From assembly GCA_947458525.1 (NCBI GenBank), contig CANHAG010000005.1, forward strand, positions 1-13,103: a DNA stretch of 13,103 nucleotides, written 5' to 3'. This DNA is from Rhodospirillaceae bacterium (GTDB lineage Bacteria; Pseudomonadota; Alphaproteobacteria; Rickettsiales; UBA3002). The notes under the pieces are model-generated. The model was given only the letters and a program-made list of their open reading frames with translations. It was not told the DNA's origin and did not search any database. Positions 1 through 6,398 of the stretch are shown piece after piece (the first letter of the stretch is position 1; every line of letters begins with the position of its first letter). Both the position numbers and the translations under genes were made by a program.

Positions 1-759
1 CGCGTGGCGGGCAAGGGCATAGCCATGTTACAGGCGGCGGGGATAGAAGTGGCCAATCTTGATCTGCCCGAAGCGCAGGTATTTTACCGCGGCTATTTCC
101 GCCGCACACAACAGGGGCTGCCGGAACTCTGGATGAAACTGGCCTTCAGTGCCGATGGCGCGATGCATGACGGGTCGGGACGTGAAACACCGATCACCGG
201 CGCGCTTGCCCGCCGCCACGGGCAAATGCTGCGCGGCAAGGTAGAGGCGGTGGTGACCGGTATCGGCACCGTGCTTACTGATGACCCGGCGATCACCTGC
301 CGCATTGCGGGCTATGAACATCCCCGCCTGTTGCGCGTAGTGGCCGACCGGAAACTGCGCCTGCCGCGTGATTCGCAATTGGTGCGTACGGCCACAGAGA
401 TTCCCGTCGCGGTACTTACCGAGGCGGAGGCGGTTGAAATACAGGCCTCCCACGCACTCGAACTGCGCGAGGCGGGGGTGATATTGGTGGTGGAAGCGCA
501 GCTGACGCCACTTGTGATGGCACAGGCACTCGCCAGACTCGGCGTATCGCGCGCGCTGATTGAGGCCGGGCCGATCTTAAGCGAGGCCTTTCTTGCCGCG
601 CGACTGGTAGACAGAGTGTTTCTTTACCATGCTCCATGCACCCTTGGCCGCCGCGAAGATTCCCTGCTAAAGAGGCTGGAAAAAATCCCTCGCCAGATGG
701 AGGCCGAGCGGCTACAGCTTGGCGCGGATTTTTGTGAGGAAGTAAGACTGTTGCAGTAG
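1..759 (+). CDS. ribD: RibD, C-terminal reductase part (5' end cut by window)
   Basis: This is the riboflavin-specific reductase half of bifunctional RibD, which reduces the ribosylamino-pyrimidine intermediate with NADPH after the N-terminal deaminase step; it acts in the cytoplasm. The frame is open from base 1, so the protein continues upstream and the zinc-binding deaminase domain lies outside the window. The visible part opens with VAGKGIAMLQAAGI, the usual end of the deaminase domain, then the EA..F..GYF linker. The reductase domain follows, with MKLAFSADGAM (family LKLA.SLDG), VVTGIGTVLTDDPAITCR for substrate and NADPH binding, and LIEAGPILSEAFL near the end. The GTG at base 4 is not the true start. 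It is the first gene of ribD-ribE-ribBX-ribH-nusB, but a 202-base gap holding a repeat separates it from ribE. Identity is secure from motifs and operon. Confidence 0.95.
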   Translation, partial: RVAGKGIAMLQAAGIEVANLDLPEAQVFYRGYFRRTQQGLPELWMKLAFSADGAMHDGSGRETPITGALARRHGQMLRGKVEAVVTGIGTVLTDDPAITCRIAGYEHPRLLRVVADRKLRLPRDSQLVRTATEIPVAVLTEAEAVEIQASHALELREAGVILVVEAQLTPLVMAQALARLGVSRALIEAGPILSEAFLAARLVDRVFLYHAPCTLGRREDSLLKRLEKIPRQMEAERLQLGADFCEEVRLLQ

Positions 760-776
760 TATCGGGCTGTTGAAGC

Positions 777-868
777 CGTCATTGCGAGCGTAGCGAAGCA
801 ATCCAGCCAAAAACTAAAAGATATTTTGCTGGATTGCTTCGGCGGCCTTAGGCCGCCTCGCAATGACG
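777..868. repeat. Palindromic dispersed repeat, copy 1 (ribD-ribE gap)
   Basis: Ends are perfect 12-base inverted repeats: CGTCATTGCGAG at 777-788 and its complement at 857-868. Inside are perfect 14-base arms (794-807 and 828-841) around an AT-rich centre, and a nested 7-bp hairpin with a TTA loop (841-857). The whole can fold into one long stem. It carries no ORF and no transposase, so it resembles a MITE or REP-like element. The GTCATTGCGAG...GAAGCAATCC type of repeat is, from memory, widespread in bacterial genomes. A second copy lies at 3601-3712, and similarity extends 7 bases to the left of both (from 770 and 3593). As RNA it could affect expression between ribD and ribE, but no T-run follows, so it is not a classical terminator. 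Confidence 0.85.
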
Positions 869-894
869 CATCGTGCGGATGGCCTTGCTGCGGA

Positions 895-914
895 CTCCCC
901 CTCAAGGGGGGGAG
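895..914. other. GC-rich hairpin upstream of ribE
   Basis: CTCCCCC (895-901) pairs perfectly with GGGGGAG (908-914) across a 6-base loop. It lies between the palindromic repeat and the ribE start. No T-run follows, so a rho-independent terminator is unlikely. Its role is unknown; it could be the remnant of a second repeat. The remaining bases up to ribE hold only a weak GAGAGGG about 14 bases before the start. Confidence 0.45.
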
Positions 915-961
915 CAAAGGGAGTGCGCATAGGAAATAGTGAGAGGGATGAAACTAGATTC

Positions 962-1552
962 ATGTTTACCGGACTCATCAGCGACGAAGGCGAGATCATC
1001 CGCATAACCGGAGAGGCGGAGCGGCAGATCACGCTTGCGCCTATGCAGCGCAATTTCTCTCACGCGCTGGGCGACTCGATTGCCGTTAACGGTATTTGCC
1101 TCACGGTTGCCGCCATGACCGCCACTGATTTCAGCGTCACCCTTTCGCCTGAAACCCTGCGGGTGACAACGGCGAAAGACTGGCAGACGGGCGACCGGGT
1201 GAATCTTGAACCAGCCCTACGGGTGGGGGACGCGCTGGGCGGGCATCTGGTCAGCGGCCATGTGGATGGGGTCGGGCAGGTGCGCCGCATCACGCCTGTG
1301 GGCGAATCTTCCGTGTGGGAATTTAGCTATCCGCCCGCCCTGGCGCCTTACCTTGCGCCCAAAGGCTCCCTGACGATTGACGGCGTGTCGCTGACGGTGA
1401 ATGAGGTTACGGCGGAGTATTTCACGGTAATGATTATTCCCCATACCCGTGCGGTTACCGGCTTTGCGCGGCTCAAGCCCGGCGACCGGGTGAATCTTGA
1501 AGCCGATATGCTCGCACGCTATGTGGCAAGGCAACTGGAGCTGCGCGCATGA
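962..1552 (+). CDS. ribE: Riboflavin synthase, alpha subunit
   Basis: RibE dismutates two 6,7-dimethyl-8-ribityllumazine molecules to riboflavin and a pyrimidine that is recycled; it acts as a cytoplasmic trimer. At 196 residues it is close to the usual 200-215. The two lumazine-binding barrels are both visible. Repeat 1 starts MFTGLI and has DSIAVNGICLTV and the GHLVSGHVDGVG motif. Repeat 2 has GSLTIDGVSLTVNEV, then IIPHT and NLEADMLARYV. The ATG at 962 is chosen because the family begins MFTG. The frame runs upstream to 863, but that 33-residue extension is encoded by the repeat tail and hairpin and does not look like protein. Its stop shares ATGA with ribBX. Identification is secure. Confidence 0.96.
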   Translation: MFTGLISDEGEIIRITGEAERQITLAPMQRNFSHALGDSIAVNGICLTVAAMTATDFSVTLSPETLRVTTAKDWQTGDRVNLEPALRVGDALGGHLVSGHVDGVGQVRRITPVGESSVWEFSYPPALAPYLAPKGSLTIDGVSLTVNEVTAEYFTVMIIPHTRAVTGFARLKPGDRVNLEADMLARYVARQLELRA

Positions 1553-2652
1553 GCGGACTTGCCAGCATCGAAGAAATCCTCGCCGAAGCCAAGGCCGGGC
1601 GCATGTTTATTCTGGTCGATGATGAAACCAGAGAGAATGAGGGCGATCTGGTGATTCCCGCCCAAATGGCGGATGCGGCGGCGGTGAATTTCATGGCGAA
1701 ATATGGGCGCGGCCTTATTTGTCTGGCGCTTGAACCGGCGCAAGTCGCGCGCCTTGGCCTGCCTCCCATGGCGCGGCAGAACAGCTCGCGCCACCAGACG
1801 GCGTTCACCGTTTCCATCGAAGCGCGCGAGGGGGTGACGACGGGCATCTCGGCCGCCGACCGCGCCCGCACCATTGCGGTTGCGATTGACCCGGCCTCTG
1901 GCGCTGCGGATATTGCCACGCCCGGCCATATTTTCCCGCTCGAAGCGCGCGAGGGCGGGGTGCTGGTGCGCGCCGGCCATACCGAAGCGGCGGTCGATAT
2001 TGCACGGCTGGCGGGGCTTCACCCTTCGGGCGTGATCTGCGAAATCATGAATGATGATGGCAGCATGGCGCGCCTGCCGGATCTGATTCCTTTTGCGGCG
2101 CAGCATGGGCTTAAAATCGGCACGATTGCCGATCTCATTGCCTATCGCCGCCGCGCCGAGCGCCTTGTGCACCGGCTTGTGGAGACGACCCTGACAAGCC
2201 GCTATGGCGGGGAGTTTCATTGTATTGTGTATGGAACAACCATTGGCTATGCGGAGCATATTGCGCTCATCAAGGGCGCGATTCGTGCGGATGCGCCGGT
2301 ACTAGTCAGGATGCATGCGCTCGATGTCTTGCAGGATGTGCTGGCAGATACCAGCCAGAGCAAAACAGGGTTGCTGCAGGCAGCCATGCAGCAAATTGGC
2401 CGCACGGGGGCGGGGGTCATGGTGCTCATCCGCGAGCCGAAACGCAGCGCCGTCTCCGACCAGTTGCGCGCACGATTGGGGCGCGAGTCGGCGACGCCCG
2501 CGCTGCGTGATTACGGTATCGGCGCGCAGATTCTGCTGGATCTGGGCGTGAAAAAACTCACGCTTCTTACCAACGCACCGAAAAACATTGTCGGACTCGA
2601 GGGCTATGGTCTAGAAGTCACCGGTCATCAACCGATTGAGCCACTCCCATGA
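1549..2652 (+). CDS. ribB: DHBP synthase with degenerate GTP cyclohydrolase II domain (RibBX type)
   Basis: Residues 5-200 are 3,4-dihydroxy-2-butanone 4-phosphate synthase, which turns ribulose 5-phosphate into the four-carbon precursor of lumazine. The active site is intact: DDETRENEGDL (24-34), TGISAADRA (98-106), PGHIFPL and RAGHTEA (125-147), and CEIMNDDG (164-171). Residues 201-367 resemble GTP cyclohydrolase II, with VLVRMH (251-256), YGIGAQILLDLGV (322-334), LLTNAP and YGLEV. The zinc-binding cysteine motif (family SLRCDCG) is replaced by LADTSQSKTG, and the GRGIGL segment is gone. The only cysteines in the protein are at 58, 164 and 225. This domain should therefore lack GTP cyclohydrolase II activity, as in the RibBX variants described in Proteobacteria, and a separate RibA would be needed elsewhere. 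GGAG at 1537-1540 is a good ribosome binding site. It overlaps ribE and ribH by ATGA. Confidence 0.94.
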   Translation: MSGLASIEEILAEAKAGRMFILVDDETRENEGDLVIPAQMADAAAVNFMAKYGRGLICLALEPAQVARLGLPPMARQNSSRHQTAFTVSIEAREGVTTGISAADRARTIAVAIDPASGAADIATPGHIFPLEAREGGVLVRAGHTEAAVDIARLAGLHPSGVICEIMNDDGSMARLPDLIPFAAQHGLKIGTIADLIAYRRRAERLVHRLVETTLTSRYGGEFHCIVYGTTIGYAEHIALIKGAIRADAPVLVRMHALDVLQDVLADTSQSKTGLLQAAMQQIGRTGAGVMVLIREPKRSAVSDQLRARLGRESATPALRDYGIGAQILLDLGVKKLTLLTNAPKNIVGLEGYGLEVTGHQPIEPLP

Positions 2653-3104
2653 AACCCATCCTTATTGCCGTTGCCCCGTATTATCAGGAAATCGCCGAAG
2701 CCCTCGTGATGGGTGCCACCCAAGTGGCTTCCGCCGCCGGATTCAGGGTGGTAGTGGTCACCGTGCCCGGCGCGTTTGAGCTTCCCGCCGCGATTGGTTA
2801 CGCCCTGCGATCCGAGCGCTATAGCGGCTATATTGCGCTGGGCTGTGTCATCCGTGGCGAGACCTCCCATTACGATTATGTCTGCAGCGAATCGGCGCGG
2901 GGGTTGCAGAATCTCGCGGTCGAATTCGGCGCGGCCATTGGTTACGGCATCCTCACCTGCGAGACGCTGGAACAGGCGGTAGAGCGCGCCGACCCCGCCC
3001 AGGGCGACAAAGGCGGCGAGGCGGCACGGGCATGTATCCGCATGATTGAGCTGCAGCATGTATTTTTAGGAGATGGGCGTGGCGAAGCCAGCGAAGCCGA
3101 ATAA
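2649..3104 (+). CDS. ribH: 6,7-dimethyl-8-ribityllumazine synthase
   Basis: RibH condenses the aminopyrimidine (from the RibD branch) with the four-carbon phosphate made by RibB, giving lumazine for RibE. At 151 residues it matches the family. Visible motifs are the N-terminal aromatic region YYQEIAEALVMGA (substrate ring stacking), VPGAFELPAAI, IALGCVIRGETSHYDYV with the conserved histidine, YGILTCET, and the closing KGGEAARAC. It starts on the ATGA shared with ribBX and has no strong ribosome binding site of its own, so translational coupling is likely. The last bases overlap nusB. The C-terminal tail (DGRGEASEAE) is charged and not conserved. Icosahedral versus pentameric assembly cannot be told from sequence. 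Confidence 0.96.
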   Translation: MKPILIAVAPYYQEIAEALVMGATQVASAAGFRVVVVTVPGAFELPAAIGYALRSERYSGYIALGCVIRGETSHYDYVCSESARGLQNLAVEFGAAIGYGILTCETLEQAVERADPAQGDKGGEAARACIRMIELQHVFLGDGRGEASEAE

Positions 3105-3558
3105 AAGCCTGCTGCGTAAACGCGCGGCGCGCATGGCGGCGGTGCAGGCGCTTTACGCGCCGACCCTCGGGCTTGGCGAGAAGCCGCCCAAGGAACTCGC
3201 CCGCATGATGCTGGCGCAATGGCGGGATAGTAAATTATCGCAAGATGCCGACTGGCCAGCGGATATCACGCCCGAGCCGGCGCTGCTGGAGCGTATCCTT
3301 GCGCACGTCGTGGCCGACCGCGAAGCGCTGGATGCGGCGATTGAAACACTGATTCTGCCGGGGTGGAAGAAGGAGCGGATGAGCCCGCTCATGTTCTCGA
3401 TTTTTCTTGCCGCCGGAGCCGAGCAGCGGGAAGATGCGAAAAAATCCCGCGCCCTCATCATCCGCGAATATACTGACATTGCCGCCAGTTTCTTGAGTGA
3501 GGAAGAAGCAGGCTATATCCACAAAGCGCTCAATCTGCTGCTGGATGCGTTAGTGTAG
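3079..3558 (+). CDS. nusB: Transcription antitermination factor NusB
   Basis: NusB binds NusE (ribosomal protein S10) and boxA RNA during rRNA transcription and antitermination. The all-helical NusB fold is recognisable: an early RMAAVQALY, a mid region LLERILAHVVADREALDAAI, and the C-terminal pattern FLAAGAEQ...ALIIREYTDIAASFLSEEEAGYIHKALNLLLD. Two starts compete. ATG 3073 directly abuts AGGAG (3068-3072) with no spacing, while in-frame GTG 3079 has that AGGAG six bases away; I chose the GTG, and the proteins differ by two residues. The start lies inside ribH, a gene order common in this group. A downstream repeat separates it from thiL. The protein is a little longer than usual because of an insertion around residues 20-45. 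Confidence 0.92.
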   Translation: MAKPAKPNKSLLRKRAARMAAVQALYAPTLGLGEKPPKELARMMLAQWRDSKLSQDADWPADITPEPALLERILAHVVADREALDAAIETLILPGWKKERMSPLMFSIFLAAGAEQREDAKKSRALIIREYTDIAASFLSEEEAGYIHKALNLLLDALV

Positions 3559-3600
3559 AGAGTCAACGTGGCTGATGGTGATAAGGATAACATTGAAGCT

Positions 3601-3712
3601 GTCATTGCGAGAAGCGTCAGCGACGAAGCAATCCATCTTCCTAAAATAAAAACCGGATTGGTTGGCTTCGCCTCTCTCCGCTGCGCTACGAGTCGCTATC
3701 GCTCGCAATGAC
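3601..3712. repeat. Palindromic dispersed repeat, copy 2 (nusB-thiL gap)
   Basis: Perfect 11-base terminal inverted repeats, GTCATTGCGAG (3601-3611) and its complement (3702-3712), match the ends of the copy at 777-868. The inner arms CGAAGCAATCC (3624-3634) and GGATTGGTTGGCTTCG (3655-3670) correspond to copy 1, but the right arm has an extra four or five bases, so this copy has decayed or varies. The right half also contains a longer arm not found in copy 1. The preceding TTGAAGC is shared with copy 1. No ORF of its own is present. The 166-base gap between nusB and thiL is otherwise featureless up to the thiL ribosome binding site at 3713-3716. Confidence 0.85.
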
Positions 3713-3724
3713 GAGGATGGGTCT

Positions 3725-4678
3725 ATGAACGAATTTGACCGCATTGCCCGTTATTTTGCACCGCTTTCAGCAGGCGAGGCGGGGGCATTTGCGCTTACGG
3801 ATGATGCGGCAGCATTTACCATTCCGGCCGGCCAGACACTGGTAGTGACAACCGATAGTGTGATTGGCGGCATCCATCTGCCACGCGATGCAAGCCCGGC
3901 ACAATTCGCCCAGAAACTCCTGCGGCGCAACCTTTCCGATCTTGCTGCGATGGGGGCATTGCCCTGGCGCTATCTGCTCAACCTGCATCTGCCCGCCGCC
4001 ACGCCAGAAAATTGGCTGCAGCAATTTTCCGCCACGCTGCAGCAGGAACAGCAGCGCTTCAGCATGGTGCTGGCAGGAGGCGATTCGACTACGGGCGGTG
4101 AAGATATTCACCTGACCGCGACCCTGCTCGGGCTTACGCCTGAGCCTATACTGCGGCGCGGCGCAAAAGCAGGGGACGATCTTTATGTGACCGGAACCAT
4201 CGGCGAAGCCGCGCTCGCTTTGCCTTATGCACTCGGCGAAAAAATGCCGGATGCGGCCGCGCAGCCATGGCTTGCCCGCTATTTTGCGCCTGAGCCCCGG
4301 ATTGCAGTGGGGCTGGCACTGCGCGGAATTGCCAGTGCCGCGATAGATATTTCGGACGGGCTGGTGCAGGATCTGAATCATCTCTGTCAGGCAAGCGGGG
4401 TAGGGGCGGTGGTGCATATCCCGCACATGCCGCTCGCCAGAAGTAACGACATTGAAACCATGCTCACCGGCGGGGATGATTATGAGTTACTGTTCACCGC
4501 CCCTGCTGCACTGCAACAAAAGATTGCTGAAATCGCGCGCGAGACGGATACCCCAATCACCCATATCGGCCATATCACGCAGGAAACATCCTCTGTGTTT
4601 CTGGATGAGGCGGGGAAAAAGCGCCGCTTTACCAGAACCGGGTATCAGCATTCAGTGGCACCTAAACTATCAGGTTGA
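3725..4678 (+). CDS. thiL: Thiamine-monophosphate kinase
   Basis: ThiL phosphorylates thiamine monophosphate with ATP to give the cofactor thiamine diphosphate, in the cytoplasm. The protein has 317 residues, a usual length. AIRS-like kinase motifs are present in order: FALTDDAAAF (22-31), VTTDSVIGGIH (41-51), NLSDLAAMGALP (69-80), LAGGDSTTGG (117-125), DISDGLVQDLNHL (208-220) and TGGDDYELLF (248-257). These supply the Mg2+ and nucleotide aspartates. The frame extends 21 codons upstream to a TTG at 3662, but that stretch is the repeat. ATG 3725 matches the family start (EFDLIARYF) and has GAGG at 3713-3716. Following nusB is typical of alphaproteobacterial rib operons, though the inserted repeat may alter co-expression. 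Confidence 0.95.
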   Translation: MNEFDRIARYFAPLSAGEAGAFALTDDAAAFTIPAGQTLVVTTDSVIGGIHLPRDASPAQFAQKLLRRNLSDLAAMGALPWRYLLNLHLPAATPENWLQQFSATLQQEQQRFSMVLAGGDSTTGGEDIHLTATLLGLTPEPILRRGAKAGDDLYVTGTIGEAALALPYALGEKMPDAAAQPWLARYFAPEPRIAVGLALRGIASAAIDISDGLVQDLNHLCQASGVGAVVHIPHMPLARSNDIETMLTGGDDYELLFTAPAALQQKIAEIARETDTPITHIGHITQETSSVFLDEAGKKRRFTRTGYQHSVAPKLSG

Positions 4679-4771
4679 CCCATATGAAAAAGGCTTGCCT
4701 TCGAAACTTGCGCTGGGGTACGTTATCCCCTCACAAAGATTCGTATCGCTCCTGCCTTAGCGATATCCGAT

Positions 4772-4793
4772 TATAAAGCGATCCTCAAGGAGG
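4772..4793 (+). promoter_or_regulatory. Strong RBS and -10-like box before malate synthase
   Basis: AAGGAGG at 4787-4793 lies five bases before the ATG at 4799, a near-perfect anti-16S match and the best in the window apart from that at 8268. TATAAA at 4772-4777 resembles a sigma-70 -10 box, but I see no good -35 at 16-19 bases, so a promoter here is only a guess. The sequence AGCGAT occurs twice, at 4759-4764 and 4777-4782, flanking the -10-like box. The 120-base gap from thiL holds no terminator with a T-run. Confidence 0.35.
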
Positions 4794-4798
4794 CCTGC

Positions 4799-6394
4799 AT
4801 GACCACACAATCTACTGCACTTGAGATTACCGCACCCGTGCCGAAAGACGCGGCGTTTCTGTTTTCGCCGGAAGCACTCGCGTTTATCACCGCGCTGGTG
4901 GAGCGGTTTGAGCCGCGCCGCCAGTCCCTTCTTGCCGCGCGCAAGAAACGCCAGCAGGAATTTGATGCCGGGGCGCTGCCCGATTTTCTACCGCGCACGC
5001 ACTCTATTCGTGATGGCGACTGGCAGGTGGCGGAAATTCCAGCAGATCTGCTCGACCGGCGGGTGGAAATCACCGGCCCGGCCGAGCCGAAAATGATCAT
5101 CAATGCGCTCAATTCCGGCGCGAAAGTGTTTATGGCGGATCTCGAAGATTCCCTCGCCCCGGCATGGGAAAAAATTCTGGAAGGCCAGAAAGCGCTTTAT
5201 GACGCAGTGCGGCAGACGCTGAAATTTGCAAGCCCTGAGGGCAAGACCTATCAGTTGAATAAAGACGGGCTCGCCGTGCTGATTGTCAGGCCGCGCGGCT
5301 GGCATCTGCCGGAAAACCATGTGCGCTATCAGGGCAAGCCTGTGGCCGGGGCGCTCGTTGATTTCGGGCTTTATTTTTTCCACAATGCCAAAGAGCGGGT
5401 AGCGCGCGGCACGGGCTGTTATTTTTATCTGCCCAAGCTCGAAAACCACGAAGAAGCGCAGCTCTGGGCGGATATTTTTGCCTTCAGTGAAGCCGCACTT
5501 TCCCTTCCCAGATCCACCATCCGCGCTACGATTCTGATTGAGGTGATCACGGCGGCCTTTGAGATGCACGAGATTCTGCATACGCTTAAAGATTATGCGG
5601 TAGGGCTTAATTGCGGGCGGTGGGATTATATTTTCTCGACCATCAAGAAATTCCATGCGCGCCCTGAATTTTTACTGCCCGAGCGCACGCAGGTGACGAT
5701 GGATAAAGCCTTCCTTAAATCCTACGCGGAACTTCTCATTCAAACCTGCCATAAGCGCGGCGCCTTTGCGATGGGGGGCATGTCGGCCTTTATTCCGGTG
5801 AAAAACGACGAAGCGGCCAACAGCAAGGCCTTTGCCGCCGTGCGGGCAGATAAGGAGCGCGAGGCCACCTACGGCCATGACGGCACATGGGTGGCGCACC
5901 CCGGCCTGATTCCGGTGGCGATGGAAGTGTTTAACCGCATCATGCCCGGCAAGAACCAGCGCGAAAAATTGCGTGAGGATGTGAAAGTGAGTGCAACAGA
6001 CCTGCTCACCATGCATCGCGGCACGGTGACGGAAGCTGGCATTCGCAATAACCTCAGCGTCTCGGCGCAGTATATGGCCGCATGGCTCAGCGGTCAGGGC
6101 TGCGTGCCGATTTTTAATCTGATGGAAGATGCGGCGACTGCCGAAATCGCGCGTTCGCAGCTCTGGCAATGGGTGCATCACGCCGCGAAAACCGATGCTG
6201 GCCGCGTGATTGATGCTCTCTGGGTGACGCAGCTGGCGGAAGAAGAATTCGCCAAAATCAAGGAGCAGATGGGGGCGGAGGCGTTTGCCGCCCTGCCTTT
6301 CGCGCGTGCGAAAGAGCTGGTGCTCAAACTGGTGCTTGACCGGGAGTATGTGGAATTCCTGACGCTGCCCGCCTATCAGGAACTCACGCGCTAA
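4799..6394 (+). CDS. aceB: Malate synthase, type A
   Basis: This enzyme condenses glyoxylate with acetyl-CoA to malate, the second step of the glyoxylate shunt. Its 531 residues match the A form (about 530) rather than malate synthase G (about 720). Landmarks are MADLEDSLAPAWE (112-124), LIVRPRGWHL with active-site Arg (161-170), the Mg2+ ligand candidates E248 and D276 (28 residues apart, as in other malate synthases), the signature GLNCGRWDYIFS (269-280), and NLMEDAATAEIARSQLWQW (440-458) with the likely catalytic base D444. The signature has KDY where the PROSITE-type pattern has KDH; other residues are intact. It begins at a strong AAGGAGG site after a 120-base gap, so it probably starts a new transcription unit. 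No isocitrate lyase is in the window. mnmC starts 4 bases after its stop. Confidence 0.96.
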   Translation: MTTQSTALEITAPVPKDAAFLFSPEALAFITALVERFEPRRQSLLAARKKRQQEFDAGALPDFLPRTHSIRDGDWQVAEIPADLLDRRVEITGPAEPKMIINALNSGAKVFMADLEDSLAPAWEKILEGQKALYDAVRQTLKFASPEGKTYQLNKDGLAVLIVRPRGWHLPENHVRYQGKPVAGALVDFGLYFFHNAKERVARGTGCYFYLPKLENHEEAQLWADIFAFSEAALSLPRSTIRATILIEVITAAFEMHEILHTLKDYAVGLNCGRWDYIFSTIKKFHARPEFLLPERTQVTMDKAFLKSYAELLIQTCHKRGAFAMGGMSAFIPVKNDEAANSKAFAAVRADKEREATYGHDGTWVAHPGLIPVAMEVFNRIMPGKNQREKLREDVKVSATDLLTMHRGTVTEAGIRNNLSVSAQYMAAWLSGQGCVPIFNLMEDAATAEIARSQLWQWVHHAAKTDAGRVIDALWVTQLAEEEFAKIKEQMGAEAFAALPFARAKELVLKLVLDREYVEFLTLPAYQELTR

Positions 6395-6398
6395 AAGT

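Noticed and set aside
28-453. Long minus-strand ORFs opposite ribD, malate synthase, msbA and others
   Set aside because: All lie antisense to clear genes, lack domain motifs, and have compositions expected from GC-rich antisense frames.
863-961. Upstream extension of riboflavin synthase by 33 residues
   Set aside because: The frame is open, but the DNA is the tail of the repeat and a GC hairpin, and the family begins at MFTG (ATG 962).
3662-3724. Upstream extension of ThiL by 21 residues from a TTG
   Set aside because: The extension is translated repeat DNA; ATG 3725 has a ribosome binding site and matches the family start.
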